A stretch of DNA of 64,000 bases from Pseudomonas viridiflava (GCF_900601905.1 NZ_UWFA01000383.1:248001-312000), one strand, 5' to 3'; counted from the first letter of the stretch, positions 19,455 through 28,552 are shown. Translations and numbers: made by a program. The notes: generated by a model from the sequence alone, not told the origin.

Positions 19455-19947
19455 AATGGCTTCACCTTGAGTTAGTTAAGTTGTTTGCTGTTGTCAGGCG
19501 ACCACGGCAAATAACATGACGTCACTTCACAAGAAGCCAAGCTTACTAGCAGAGTTGGAAAGTGCCACTTTCAGGTCTTGCTCATGCATGGATTACTGGA
19601 TGTTTCTGACAGTCGGTTTAAAACGTTAAACTACTGATGCGTTTGCTGCTGCCATTGTTTCTTTGATGAGACATATGCGCTGACAGTCTTCAATAACTCG
19701 CTGAACTTCACGCAGGAACAGCTTCAGCTGTGTGGGGTCGGGACATTGAATGCATATCTATTGAGTTGGACTATCGCTCGCGGCTAAAGCCGCTCCTACG
19801 GATTCCCGCGGATTTGCGCCTTCGTCGTAGGAGCGGCTTCAGCCGCGAGGGGCCGGGACATTAGATGCAGACTGTTCCGGCCGGACGGTCGCTCGCGGCT
19901 GATGCCGTTCTTACGGGGCTGTGTTGTCACGTCGAGCCTGTGGCTTG
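19455..19947. other. Gene-free interval with REP sequences
   Basis: 493 bases. The part next to the porin start (19455-19640) is A+T-richer and must contain the porin promoter, though I cannot point to a clear -10/-35 pair. The rest holds REP sequences (listed separately) with a partly duplicated flank: GGGACATTGAATGCATATC near 19740 resembles GGGACATTAGATGCAGACT near 19855. No gene seen. Confidence 0.5.
19774..19849. repeat. REPIN, GTAGGAGCGGCTT family, with an extra half at 19888-19916
   Basis: Inverted arms CGCGGCTAAAGCCGCTCCTAC and GTAGGAGCGGCTTCAGCCGCG. A third, degenerate arm (GCTCGCGGCTGATGCCGTTC) follows at 19888-19916, just after the glycine-rich gene's stop. Confidence 0.75.
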
Positions 19948-20283
19948 TCAGCCGCCACCGCCCGCGCCGCCACTGCCGGAACCACCCGAGCCACTGCCGC
20001 CCTGGCCACCGCCATTGCCGCCCATGCCCTGGTCGTTGGTCATGCCACCTCCCGAACCGGATTCGGTGCCGGTTTTAGGTTCCGGGTCCATACCCTTGGT
20101 GCCAGGGCTGGTGCCTTTGGTGCCCGGTGTGGTGCCGTCAGTATTTTTCTCCATGCCGGCAGCCGGGGTTTTCGGCGTGGTGTCCACCGGGTTGGTCGGG
20201 CCGGTCGAGCCTGCCATGGCCGAACCGGTCGCTACTGTCAGCAGGCTGGCCAGCGTAATGGCCGTTAATCTGGTCTTGATCAT
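19948..20283 (-). CDS. Exported glycine-rich hypothetical protein
   Basis: A 111-aa protein. Residues 1-24 form a clear signal peptide (MIKTRLTAITLASLLTVATG..AMA). The mature part has a Thr/Pro/Lys-rich segment with imperfect repeats (GTTPGTKGTSPGTKG) and a C-terminal tail made almost only of Gly with Ser (about residues 80-111, ending GGAGGGG). Such low-complexity tails are seen in small envelope proteins of pseudomonads without known function. GGAG lies upstream of the ATG. Divergent from pstS, with 348 bases between. Confidence 0.7.
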   Translation of the reverse strand: MIKTRLTAITLASLLTVATGSAMAGSTGPTNPVDTTPKTPAAGMEKNTDGTTPGTKGTSPGTKGMDPEPKTGTESGSGGGMTNDQGMGGNGGGQGGSGSGGSGSGGAGGGG

Positions 20284-20631
20284 GAGGTCAATCTCCATTA
20301 TTGGGGCGTTACCTTTGATTGGTGTGTGCGGCCGTTGAATAGGTGCCGCACCGCCCGACCAATGGCATATCGCCCGTAAGCGGATACAAATGGAGGATTG
20401 ATGGCCTAGAGCTACTATGTCCAGGTTGTTCTTCAAAACCGCTAAAACCACCGATTTTATTGCGCCAAACCTGAATTTTCGAGGGTTTGGGATGTAAGCC
20501 AAGGCGTACAAAATCGTCAATGAAAGACCTAACTCGACTGATTGTCATGAAACCGCAACATTGGAGGGTTTAAATCCGCATCGGGCCTTCCCATGGATGG
20601 GCCACCACATTTCCCTTGTTGAGGTATCGCC
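20284..20631. promoter_or_regulatory. Intergenic region upstream of pstS, with a candidate Pho-box half
   Basis: 348 bases between the glycine-rich gene and pstS. At 20542-20559 the sequence TTGTCATGAAACCGCAAC contains one good Pho-box repeat (TTGTCAT against CTGTCAT) and a poor second one. A closely related string, CTTTCATGAAACGGTTGC, lies upstream of phnC (56906-56923). PhoB control of pst and phn genes is established in enterobacteria and pseudomonads; the site itself is only a candidate. Confidence 0.4.
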
Positions 20632-21663
20632 GTGATTCTGCTGACTAAAAAACGCTTGTCGGTTCTGCTCGCTTCGATGTGCCTGAGTGGCATGGCACAC
20701 GCGGCTGACGTAACAGGCGCTGGTTCGAGTTTCGTATTTCCGGTTATCTCTGCGTGGTCTCAGGACTACAGCAAAAGCAACGACAACAAAAACCGCATCA
20801 ACTACCAGTCGATCGGTTCCGGTGGCGGTATCGCTCAGATCAAGGCAGCAACCGTAGACTTCGGCGCATCGGATGCTCCGTTGTCCGCTGAAGACCTGGC
20901 TGCAGGCGGCCTGGGTCAGTTCCCAAGCGTGATCGGCGGTATCGTGCCGATCATCAACGTTGAAGGCATCGAGCCAGGCCAGCTGAAGCTGGACGGCGAA
21001 ACCCTGGCCAAGATCTTCATGGGTAACATCAAGAAGTGGAACGATCCAGCCATCGTTGCCTTGAACCCTGAGCTCAAAGACAAGCTGAAAGATCAGGCCA
21101 TCACCGTTGTTCACCGTTCGGACGGCTCGGGCACTTCTTACAACTTCACCAACTATCTGAGCAAGGTCAGCCCGGAGTGGGCTAAAGAACTGAAGTTCGG
21201 TTCGACTGTTCAGTGGCCAGCCGGTGTGGGCGGCAAGGGTAGCGAAGGTGTTTCGGCCTACGTGAAGCAGATCAAAGGTTCGATCGGCTACGTTGAGCAC
21301 TCCTACGCCGAGACCAACAAACTGTCTTACACCCAGCTGAAAAACGCCGCCGGCAAGTTCATCAAGCCTGACGCCAAAGCGTTCGCCGCTGCCGCTGATA
21401 CTGCTGACTGGAACAGCGTTAAAGACTTCAACCTGATCATGACCAACGCGCCGGGCGAAGCCGCATGGCCGATCACCGCGACGACCTGGATCATCATGTA
21501 CAAGAAGGCCAAGAACGCTGAGCAAAGCGCTGCTGCCTTCGACTTCTTCAAGTGGTCCCTGGAAAACGGTCAGCAACAAGCTGAAAAGCTGTCCTACGTA
21601 GCGCTGCCCAAAGCCCTGGTCACCAAGGTTGAAGACTACTGGAAAACTGAATTCACCAAGTAA
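20632..21663 (+). CDS. pstS: Phosphate ABC transporter, periplasmic phosphate-binding protein
   Basis: A 343-aa periplasmic phosphate-binding protein delivering phosphate to PstCAB. Residues 1-25 are a signal peptide (cleaved after AHA). Phosphate-binding loops are visible: GAGSSFVFPV (residues 30-39), FGASDAPLS and HRSDGSGTSYNFTNYL. The start is GTG at 20632 with GAGG eight bases upstream. It is followed by a strong intercistronic hairpin, then pstC, an arrangement that lets the binding protein be made in excess over the membrane parts. Confidence 0.95.
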   Translation: MILLTKKRLSVLLASMCLSGMAHAADVTGAGSSFVFPVISAWSQDYSKSNDNKNRINYQSIGSGGGIAQIKAATVDFGASDAPLSAEDLAAGGLGQFPSVIGGIVPIINVEGIEPGQLKLDGETLAKIFMGNIKKWNDPAIVALNPELKDKLKDQAITVVHRSDGSGTSYNFTNYLSKVSPEWAKELKFGSTVQWPAGVGGKGSEGVSAYVKQIKGSIGYVEHSYAETNKLSYTQLKNAAGKFIKPDAKAFAAAADTADWNSVKDFNLIMTNAPGEAAWPITATTWIIMYKKAKNAEQSAAAFDFFKWSLENGQQQAEKLSYVALPKALVTKVEDYWKTEFTK

Positions 21664-21684
21664 TTCGACGTTTCTCCGGCTCAC

Positions 21685-21717
21685 CCCTGTCATCGCTGCC
21701 CGATGACAGGGTTTCTT
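21685..21717 (+). terminator. Intercistronic hairpin between pstS and pstC
   Basis: A perfect 11-bp stem (CCCTGTCATCG / CGATGACAGGG) with a five-base loop followed by TTTCTTT. It looks like a partial terminator or 3'-protecting hairpin that would reduce pstCAB expression relative to pstS. Confidence 0.8.
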
Positions 21718-21733
21718 TGCGAGTGGACCCAAG

Positions 21734-22729
21734 ATGACTGAAAACACCCAATATTTGTCCGCTGCGATCCCTGCCTCCGTCTCCGAGGGTGAGCGCCGAG
21801 CGGCTCGTGATCAACGTCATGATCGCTGGTTCAAGCGCACCATGGGCGGGGCTGCAATGCTGGTTCTGGTATTGCTCGGCTGTATCGCACTCTCGACCTT
21901 GTGGGGCGGCAGCCTTGCATTCCAGACCTTCGGCTTTGGTTTTCTGACCAGCACCGAGTGGAACGTGGTCGAAGGCAAGTTTGGTGCACTGGTGCCGATC
22001 TACGGTACGTTGGTGACCTCTTTTCTGGCTTTGCTGATCGCCGTTCCGGTGAGCTTCGGCATTGCGATTTTCCTGACCGAAGTAGCGCCGCCATGGTTGC
22101 GACTGCCGATTTCTTCGGCGATCGAGTTGTTGGCGGGTATTCCTTCGATCATCTACGGCATGTGGGGCCTGTTCGTGTTCGGTCCGTATATGGCTGAGCA
22201 CATTGCCCCGTGGATCAACGAAAACATGGGCGAACTGCCTTTCATTGGTCCGATGTTCCAGGGACCGCCGCTGGGTATCGGCATGCTGACCGCCGGTATC
22301 GTGCTGGCGATCATGATCACGCCGTTCATTACCTCGGTCATGGTTGAGGTATTCAAAAGCGTGCCTACCACGCTTAAAGAATCGGCGTATGCCCTGGGCG
22401 GCACGACCTGGGAAGTGGTCTGGGACATCGTCCTGCCTTACACCCGCTCAGCGGTGGTCGGCGGGATCTTCCTCGGTCTGGGGCGCGCACTGGGTGAAAC
22501 CATGGCCGTGACCTTCGTCCTTGGTAACTCCCACCAGTTCTCGGCGTCGCTGATGATGCCCAGCAGTTCGATTGCTTCGGTCATCGCCAACGAGTTCAAC
22601 GAGGCTTACACCGACCTGCATCGCTCGTCGCTGATTGCCTTGGGCTTCCTGTTGTTCGTGGTGACCTTCATCGTGCTGGCCCTGGCCCGCATCATGCTGT
22701 CGCGTCTGTCCCGCAAGGAGGGGTTATGA
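21734..22729 (+). CDS. pstC: Phosphate ABC transporter permease PstC
   Basis: A 331-aa inner-membrane permease with six transmembrane segments and the phosphate permease signature (ESAYALGGTTWEVVWDIVLPYTRSA, the EAA loop that contacts PstB). Motif AGIPSIIYGMWGLF is typical of PstC. It is of the short, E. coli-like length; many pseudomonads also have a second, much longer PstC in the phoU-linked operon. Overlaps pstA by four bases (ATGA), so translation is coupled. Confidence 0.94.
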   Translation: MTENTQYLSAAIPASVSEGERRAARDQRHDRWFKRTMGGAAMLVLVLLGCIALSTLWGGSLAFQTFGFGFLTSTEWNVVEGKFGALVPIYGTLVTSFLALLIAVPVSFGIAIFLTEVAPPWLRLPISSAIELLAGIPSIIYGMWGLFVFGPYMAEHIAPWINENMGELPFIGPMFQGPPLGIGMLTAGIVLAIMITPFITSVMVEVFKSVPTTLKESAYALGGTTWEVVWDIVLPYTRSAVVGGIFLGLGRALGETMAVTFVLGNSHQFSASLMMPSSSIASVIANEFNEAYTDLHRSSLIALGFLLFVVTFIVLALARIMLSRLSRKEGL

Positions 22730-23610
22730 GTAAGGATGTGACGGGTAACGAGAGCCTGTACCGGGTTCGCGACCTCAAGAACAAGGCAGCCATGGTGCTC
22801 AGCTGCGGCGCCACGGCGTTCGGTCTGTTGTGGCTGGTGTGGATTCTGCTGACCACTATCGTCAACGGTGTGGACGCCCTGAACCTGCGTCTGTTCAGCG
22901 GCATGACGCCACCGCCGGGTGTTGAAGGCGGTCTGGCCAACGCCTTTTACGGCAGCGTGCTGATGTCCGGCATCGGCCTGTTGATCGGCACGCCGATTGG
23001 CCTGATGGCTGGCGTCTGGCTGGCCGAGTTCGCTCGCTATTCCAAGCTGGGCAACGCCGTGCGCTTCGTCAACGACATTCTGTTGTCGGCGCCGTCCATC
23101 GTGCTTGGTCTATTTGTCTACACCGCGGTGATTCTGCCGCTCAATGAGTGGACGGATCACAAGGTCGGCTTCTCGGCGATTGCCGGTGCGTTGGCCCTGG
23201 CCCTGCTGGTTATCCCGGTGGTGGTTCGCACCACCGATGAAATGCTCCAGCTGCAGCCTTCGACCATGCGCGAAGCCGCGTTGGCCCTGGGTGTGCCGCA
23301 ATGGAAACTGACCCTGCAGATCGTGCTGCGTGCCGCAAAGGCCGGTGTGGTGACAGGTGTCCTGCTGGCGCTGGCGCGTATCACCGGCGAAACCGCGCCG
23401 CTGTTGTTTACCGCGTTCGGCAACCAGTTCTGGAGCAGCGATTTGCTCAAGCCGATGGCCAGCGTACCGGTCGTGGTGTTCCAGTACGCCATGAGCCCGT
23501 TCGACGACTGGCACTCTCTGGCCTGGGCTGGCGCCCTGGTCATGACACTGTTCGTGCTGGTTCTCAGCCTCGCTTCCCGCTTAATTCTTTTGCGCAATAG
23601 GGCGTCTTGA
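22726..23610 (+). CDS. pstA: Phosphate ABC transporter permease PstA
   Basis: A 294-aa permease with six hydrophobic segments, the partner of PstC in the channel. The EAA loop [19 protein letters not shown] is at about residues 184-202 and [14 protein letters not shown] is a PstA hallmark. AAGGAGG lies at the end of pstC just before its ATG. The stop overlaps the pstB start by one base. Confidence 0.94.
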   Translation: MSKDVTGNESLYRVRDLKNKAAMVLSCGATAFGLLWLVWILLTTIVNGVDALNLRLFSGMTPPPGVEGGLANAFYGSVLMSGIGLLIGTPIGLMAGVWLAEFARYSKLGNAVRFVNDILLSAPSIVLGLFVYTAVILPLNEWTDHKVGFSAIAGALALALLVIPVVVRTTDEMLQLQPSTMREAALALGVPQWKLTLQIVLRAAKAGVVTGVLLALARITGETAPLLFTAFGNQFWSSDLLKPMASVPVVVFQYAMSPFDDWHSLAWAGALVMTLFVLVLSLASRLILLRNRAS

Positions 23611-24389
23611 TGAATAACCTTTCCCTTGCCAATGAAAAAACCAAGATTCAAGTTCGTGGTCTGGAGTTTTTCTACAACGAACAGAAGTCGCTGAAATCCA
23701 TCGACATGATCATCCCGGAAAAACGCATCACCGCGATCATCGGTCCATCGGGTTGCGGCAAGTCGACCCTGCTGCGCGTGTTCAACCGCATTTACGCGAT
23801 GTACCCCAAGCAGGAAGCCAAGGGTGAAGTGCTGCTCAATGGCGAGAACATTCTGGCCCCTGGCTACTCGATGAACCGCCTGCGCAGCCACGTCGGCATG
23901 GTGTTTCAGAAGCCGGTGCCATTCCCTATGTCGATTTACGACAACATTTCGTATGCCATCAAGCACCACGAAAAGCTGTCGCGTCGGGAAATGGAAGACC
24001 GCGTGGAAGAAGCGCTGCGTGGCGCTGCGTTGTGGGACGAAGTCAAAGACAAGCTCAACAAGAGCGCCACTGGCCTGTCCGGTGGTCAGCAACAGCGTCT
24101 GTGCATCGCTCGCACCATCGCGCTGCGCCCGCAAGTGCTGTTGCTGGATGAGCCGACGTCGGCACTCGACCCGATCTCTACCGGTCGTATCGAGCAACTG
24201 ATCACCGAGCTCAAAGAGCAGTTCACCGTGATCATCGTGACCCACAACATGCAACAGGCCGCGCGTTGCTCGGACTACACAGCGTTCATGTTCATGGGTG
24301 AACTGATCGAACACGGCGACACCGACACCATCTTCACCAAGCCGTCCAAGACTCAGACCGAAGACTACATCACCGGTCGTTTCGGCTGA
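23610..24389 (+). CDS. pstB: Phosphate ABC transporter ATP-binding protein PstB
   Basis: A 259-aa ATPase energising phosphate import. Walker [10 protein letters not shown] (about residues 46-54), Q-loop [10 protein letters not shown] (specific to PstB), signature LSGGQQQR, Walker [13 protein letters not shown] and switch [13 protein letters not shown] are all intact. ATG at 23610 is preferred over the TTG one codon earlier. phoU, which normally follows pstB, is absent: a convergent LysR gene begins three bases after the stop. Confidence 0.95.
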   Translation: MNNLSLANEKTKIQVRGLEFFYNEQKSLKSIDMIIPEKRITAIIGPSGCGKSTLLRVFNRIYAMYPKQEAKGEVLLNGENILAPGYSMNRLRSHVGMVFQKPVPFPMSIYDNISYAIKHHEKLSRREMEDRVEEALRGAALWDEVKDKLNKSATGLSGGQQQRLCIARTIALRPQVLLLDEPTSALDPISTGRIEQLITELKEQFTVIIVTHNMQQAARCSDYTAFMFMGELIEHGDTDTIFTKPSKTQTEDYITGRFG

Positions 24390-24392
24390 TTC

Positions 24393-25331
24393 TCAGGCTT
24401 GATCCTCGACAACATGGGAGACCGTGCTTCGGTCTCCCATGAATTCTTCCAGTCTTTTACGCAGCCAGCGCTCAGCCGGATCTGTGTCCATCACACTCAG
24501 CCAGACCATCGACAGCTCAAGATTGGGCGTGATGAACGGCAACGCTTCGCCAAACAAACGTCCAGTGCTGGCCATCGCCAGGGTCAGATGATCCGGCAGA
24601 TTGCACAGCAGATCCGTGCCAGCCATCAGCGCAGGCAGCGTGCTGTATTGCGGGACTGACAGCACCGCATGGCGCTTGCGGCCAATGGCATCGAGCCATT
24701 CGTCAGCGAAGCTGCTGATGTTGGCCACATGGGACACCACCACATGCGGGCGTGTGCAGTACTCGTCCAGGCTCATGGGGGTGTCTGATCGGTCGGCGCG
24801 CACCACCATGGGTCTGACCGAGCGCAGCAGTTTACGCTTGGCGTTGGCCGGTAGTTCCCGTGTCAGGCAGACCGCCACGGTGATTTCCCCGGCCATCAGT
24901 AACTCCGAGACATTCCAGTAGTTGACCTGCTTGATCACGATCACCACCCCCGGCGCTTCCTGGCGAATGGCGCGCAACAGGGGTGGCAACAGGCTGTACT
25001 CGACGTCATCGGACAGGCCGATGCGGAAGGTCATGTCGCTGCTGGCGGGATCGAAGTCGCGGGTCAGGCTCAGCGCCATGGACATTGCATCCAGCGCGGG
25101 GGACAGATGGTGGATGATCTCCTGCGCTCTGGCGGTAGGCTCCATGCGATGACCGACGCGGATGAACAACGGATCATTGAACAAAGCCCGCAACCGGTTG
25201 AGCGCAGCGCTGATGGTGGGCTGGCCGAGAAACAGCTTCTCGGCAGCGCGGGTCACGTTGCGCTCCTGCATCAATGTCTCGAACACCACCATCAGATTGA
25301 TGTCGGCCTTACGCAATTCGTTTCGGTTCAT
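24393..25331 (-). CDS. LysR-family transcriptional regulator
   Basis: A 312-aa LysR protein starting MNRNELRKADINLMVVFETLMQ, with the helix-turn-helix at residues 8-65 (RNVTRAAEKLFLGQPTISAALNRLR), of the NodD/LeuO-like subgroup, and an effector domain to the end. ATG at 25331; no clear ribosome binding site, and a GTG at 25373 is an alternative. Its last codons contain a perfect 12-bp inverted repeat that probably serves as terminator of the convergent pst operon. Target genes unknown. Confidence 0.88.
   Translation of the reverse strand: MNRNELRKADINLMVVFETLMQERNVTRAAEKLFLGQPTISAALNRLRALFNDPLFIRVGHRMEPTARAQEIIHHLSPALDAMSMALSLTRDFDPASSDMTFRIGLSDDVEYSLLPPLLRAIRQEAPGVVIVIKQVNYWNVSELLMAGEITVAVCLTRELPANAKRKLLRSVRPMVVRADRSDTPMSLDEYCTRPHVVVSHVANISSFADEWLDAIGRKRHAVLSVPQYSTLPALMAGTDLLCNLPDHLTLAMASTGRLFGEALPFITPNLELSMVWLSVMDTDPAERWLRKRLEEFMGDRSTVSHVVEDQA
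24413..24441 (+). terminator. Perfect 12-bp hairpin in the 3' end of the LysR gene, likely pst terminator
   Basis: CATGGGAGACCG / CGGTCTCCCATG with loop TGCTT, 24 bases beyond the pstB stop and entirely inside the coding end of the convergent LysR gene (codons for about FMGDRSTVSHV). It is followed by AATTCTTCC on the plus strand rather than a clean T-run. Confidence 0.65.
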
Positions 25332-25464
25332 GGGGGTAGCGGTCCGCGGAAGGCTTGAGCTCGGTGTTGGCACGCTATCAGTTGCATGCGTCAGGCTGCA
25401 AATCGGGTGCTGATCCGATGCGGCCGTTCAGGCGAAACGATACCTATGGGAGCGGTGATTACCT

Positions 25465-25554
25465 GTGGGAGCGAGCTTGCTCGCGAAGAGGTCGTGACAT
25501 CCGAAAAATTTCTGAGGGCAGGAACATTGCTTTCGCGAGCAAGCTCGCTCCCAC
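25465..25554. repeat. REPIN, GTGGGAGCGAGCTTGCTCGC family
   Basis: Perfect arms GTGGGAGCGAGCTTGCTCGCG and CGCGAGCAAGCTCGCTCCCAC, about 48 bases apart, in the 322-base space between the divergent LysR and SDR genes. The rest of that space (25332-25464 and 25555-25653) shows no gene; promoters of both genes should lie there. Confidence 0.88.
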
Positions 25555-25653
25555 ATAAAAGGCATTCCAATCCAGCCGCTGCGAACCTGCCTGAATGAAC
25601 TTCATCCAAGCCCCACCGGTCAGCTCTACATGCTGATCAAGAGGCTCGAATCC

Positions 25654-26454
25654 ATGCATATTTCACTGGAACAACAAGTCGCTTTGGTCACCGGGGCCAG
25701 CTCAGGTCTCGGGGCGGCGGCTGCCAAGGGCCTGGCGGCGGCGGGTGCGGCGGTGGTTATCAATTACAACTCGCAACCTGAACCTGCTGAAAAGCTCGCC
25801 GCCGAGATCATTGCTGCGGGCGGTCAGGCTCTCGCCGTCCAGGCAGATGTGTCTAAGGAAGAAGACGTCGAACGGCTGTTCAGCAAAACCCTGGAACACT
25901 TCGGTCGCCTGGACATTCTGGTGGCCAACTCCGGCCTGCAGAAAGACGCGGCGATTGTCGACATGAGCCTGGCGGACTGGAACAAGGTCATTGAGGTCAA
26001 CCTGACCGGCCAGTTCCTCTGCGCCCGCGCCGCGCTGCGTCAATTCATCCAGCAGGGCCTGCGCCCGGTGGTTTCCCGGGCCATGGGCAAAATCATCCAT
26101 ATGAGCTCGGTACACCAATTGATTCCCTGGGCCGGGCATGCCAATTACGCGGCTTCCAAAGGTGGGGTTGACCTGTTGATGCGCAGCATCGCCCAGGAAG
26201 TCGGCGAGCAGCGTATCCGGGTCAACAGCATCGCGCCGGGTGCGATCCGCACTGCGATCAATAAAGACGCCATGGCGGGCGATAAACAAGCCGAACTGCT
26301 CAAGCTGATTCCTTATGGCAGGGTGGGCGAAGCTGAAGACGTCGCCAACGCGGTGGTCTGGCTGGCGTCTGACCTGTCTGATTATGTACACGGCACCACG
26401 TTGTTCATCGACGGCGGTATGAGCCTGTACCCGGAGTTCCGCGACAATGGCTGA
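25654..26454 (+). CDS. SDR-family oxidoreductase, glucose 1-dehydrogenase-like
   Basis: A 266-aa classical short-chain dehydrogenase. NAD(P)-binding TGASSGLGAAAAKGLA (residues 14-29), NSGLQ in place of NNAG, catalytic Ser in IIHMSSVHQ, YAASKGG (Tyr and Lys about residues 169-173), and the C-terminal VHGTTLFIDGGMSLYPEF typical of glucose 1-dehydrogenases. AAGAGG precedes the ATG at 25654. Its stop overlaps the next gene by eight bases, and it probably acts on the same sugar pathway as the GH15 hydrolase. Confidence 0.86.
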   Translation: MHISLEQQVALVTGASSGLGAAAAKGLAAAGAAVVINYNSQPEPAEKLAAEIIAAGGQALAVQADVSKEEDVERLFSKTLEHFGRLDILVANSGLQKDAAIVDMSLADWNKVIEVNLTGQFLCARAALRQFIQQGLRPVVSRAMGKIIHMSSVHQLIPWAGHANYAASKGGVDLLMRSIAQEVGEQRIRVNSIAPGAIRTAINKDAMAGDKQAELLKLIPYGRVGEAEDVANAVVWLASDLSDYVHGTTLFIDGGMSLYPEFRDNG

Positions 26455-28273
26455 TTTCCCGGAAGAAGCGCAAAACCCCATCGAGAATCACGGCATCATC
26501 GGCGATATGCGCAGCGCCGCGCTGGTGGCCGACACCGGCAGTATCGACTTCTGCTGCTGGCCCGATTTCGACAGCCCGTCGATATTCAGCGCATTGCTGG
26601 ACACCAATCAGGCGGGTATTTTCCAGCTTGCCCCCGACCTGCCCGAGGCACGGCGCCAGCAGATTTACCTGCCCGACACCAATGTGCTGCAGACCCGCTG
26701 GATTGATGAGCAAGCAGTTGTCGAAATCACCGACCTTATGCCCGTAGGCGATAACGTCGACGACTTGCCCCGTGTCGTGCGTCGTGTCGATGTTCGCTAT
26801 GGCAGCGCGACGATTCGCCTTCGCTGCCGGGTCCGTCTGGATTACAGCCGAGCCGACATGAACGTGACCCTGCAAGGCGAGGACGTCTGCTTTGAAGCTC
26901 AGGGCCAGCCCGGCATGCGTCTTTCAGGCACTGCGCCGCTCAGTGTCGTCGGGCAGACCGCTGTTGCCGAAGTCACCTTGAAGCAAGGCGAAACCCTGGA
27001 ATTCATTCTGGGCGGGATTGACGATCCGCAGGTCAGTGCCGGTCAGTGTCAGCGCTATTTCAGCGACACTTTGGAGTTCTGGCGGCGCTGGAGCAGCAAG
27101 TCCGACTACCGTGGCCGCTGGCAGGAAATGGTCAACCGTTCGGCCCTGACCCTCAAGTTGCTGACCTCGCGCAAGCACGGCGGCATCGTCGCCGCTGCCA
27201 CCTTTGGCTTGCCCGAAACGCCAGGCGGCGAGCGTAACTGGGATTACCGCTACAGCTGGATTCGCGATGCGTCGTTCACAGTCTATGCCTTCATGCGGCT
27301 GGGCTATGCCGACGAGGCCAACGACTTCATGCGTTGGGTGCGCGGGCGTCTGGGCGATTGCAGCGAGACCTCGAACAAGCTCGGCATCCTGTACGCCCTG
27401 GATGGCCGTGAAGAGTTGCCTGAAGAACACCTCGATCATTTCACCGGCTATGGCGGCGCGTTGCCGGTGCGCATCGGCAATGAGGCTTACCAGCAAACGC
27501 AGTTGGATATCTACGGCGAGTTGCTGGATGCGGTCTATCTGGCCAATAAATACGGCGAAGCCATCTCTTATGACGGATGGAAGCATGCCACGCGGCAAGT
27601 GGATTACGTGTGTGAGCATTGGCGGGACAAAGACGTCGGTATCTGGGAAATGCGCGGCGGTGACCAGCACTTTCTGCACTCGCGGCTGATGTGCTGGGTA
27701 GCGCTGGACCGCGCACTGCGTCTGGCCTTCAAGCGCTCGTTGCCCGCGCCATTCGACCGCTGGGACAAAGAGCGCCAGGCGATTCACGATGATATCTGGA
27801 AGAACTTCTGGAACGCTGAGCTGGGTCACTTCGTGCAATACAAAGGCAGTCGCAACCTCGACGCTTCGATGCTCTTGATGCCGCTGGTGCGCTTTGTCGG
27901 CGCCAGTGATCCACGCTGGCTGGCGACGCTGGATGCGATTGAGTCGACCCTGGTCCGCGACGGCATGGTCTACCGCTATCGCAACGATGACGACCACGAC
28001 GACGGCCTGGCAGGTGAGGAGGGCGCGTTTACCGCCTGTTCATTCTGGTACGTCGAATGCCTGGCGCGTGCAGGGCGGGTCGAGCAGGCGCATCTGGAGT
28101 TCGAGCAACTGCTGCGCTACGCCAACCCGCTCGGGTTATACGCCGAAGAGTTCGACAGCCACGGCCACCACCTGGGCAACACCCCTCAAGCTCTGAGCCA
28201 CCTGGCCCTGATCAGCGCCGCGAGTTTTCTCGATCGCAAACTCGATGGTGGCAAGACGCTTTGGCAGCCGTAG
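26447..28273 (+). CDS. Glycoside hydrolase family 15 protein (glucoamylase/trehalase-like)
   Basis: A 608-aa protein with an N-terminal beta-sandwich domain (GIIGDMRSAALVADTGSIDFCCWPDFDSPSIF, residues about 15-46) and a GH15 (alpha/alpha)6 barrel from about residue 220. The GH15 landmark RNWDYRYSWIRDASFTVYAF is at about 263-282, and the likely catalytic acid and base lie in GIWEMRGGDQHF and LYAEEFDSHGHHLGN. No signal peptide, so cytoplasmic; bacterial members hydrolyse trehalose, isomaltose or related glucosides. The ATG at 26447 lies inside the SDR gene (8-base overlap), implying coupled translation. Confidence 0.9.
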   Translation: MADFPEEAQNPIENHGIIGDMRSAALVADTGSIDFCCWPDFDSPSIFSALLDTNQAGIFQLAPDLPEARRQQIYLPDTNVLQTRWIDEQAVVEITDLMPVGDNVDDLPRVVRRVDVRYGSATIRLRCRVRLDYSRADMNVTLQGEDVCFEAQGQPGMRLSGTAPLSVVGQTAVAEVTLKQGETLEFILGGIDDPQVSAGQCQRYFSDTLEFWRRWSSKSDYRGRWQEMVNRSALTLKLLTSRKHGGIVAAATFGLPETPGGERNWDYRYSWIRDASFTVYAFMRLGYADEANDFMRWVRGRLGDCSETSNKLGILYALDGREELPEEHLDHFTGYGGALPVRIGNEAYQQTQLDIYGELLDAVYLANKYGEAISYDGWKHATRQVDYVCEHWRDKDVGIWEMRGGDQHFLHSRLMCWVALDRALRLAFKRSLPAPFDRWDKERQAIHDDIWKNFWNAELGHFVQYKGSRNLDASMLLMPLVRFVGASDPRWLATLDAIESTLVRDGMVYRYRNDDDHDDGLAGEEGAFTACSFWYVECLARAGRVEQAHLEFEQLLRYANPLGLYAEEFDSHGHHLGNTPQALSHLALISAASFLDRKLDGGKTLWQP

Positions 28274-28280
28274 GAGTCGT

Positions 28281-28357
28281 GTAGGAGCGAACTTGTTCGC
28301 GAGACGATATTCCTGACAGCACAGACTCACCGTCTGGCCAACAACTTGCTTCCTACA
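28281..28357. repeat. REPIN, degenerate GTAGGAGCGAACTTGTTCGC form
   Basis: Left arm TGTAGGAGCGAACTTGTTCGC, right arm AACTTGCTTCCTACA, right after the GH15 stop. Confidence 0.65.
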
Positions 28358-28372
28358 GATTGTGGTATTCCC

Positions 28373-28479
28373 GTGGGAGCGACCGGGGTGGCGCTCCACC
28401 TTGCTCGCGAATAGGCCAGTGCAGTCGCCGTATTTTCCATCGGCAGTTAGATAGCCTTCGCAAGCAAGTTTGCTCCCAC
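28373..28479. repeat. REPIN with an internal palindromic insertion in its left arm
   Basis: Left arm starts GTGGGAGCGA as usual but is interrupted by CCGGGGTGGCGCTCCAC before CTTGCTCGCGA resumes; the inserted stretch contains its own inverted repeat (GGTGG / CCACC). Right arm is CGCAAGCAAGTTTGCTCCCAC. Confidence 0.7.
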
Positions 28480-28552
28480 GGGTTTGGGGTTTGGCCACAT
28501 ACAGGGGGGTGCCCACACATTCCCGTAGGACTGCGGTATTGAATCTGGGGCC

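Noticed and set aside
20545..21747. 400-aa minus-strand open frame over pstS
   Set aside because: Antisense shadow; pstS has signal peptide, ribosome binding site and binding-site motifs.
23157..24314. 385-aa minus-strand open frame over pstA and pstB
   Set aside because: Antisense shadow; PstA and PstB on the plus strand are complete and well conserved.
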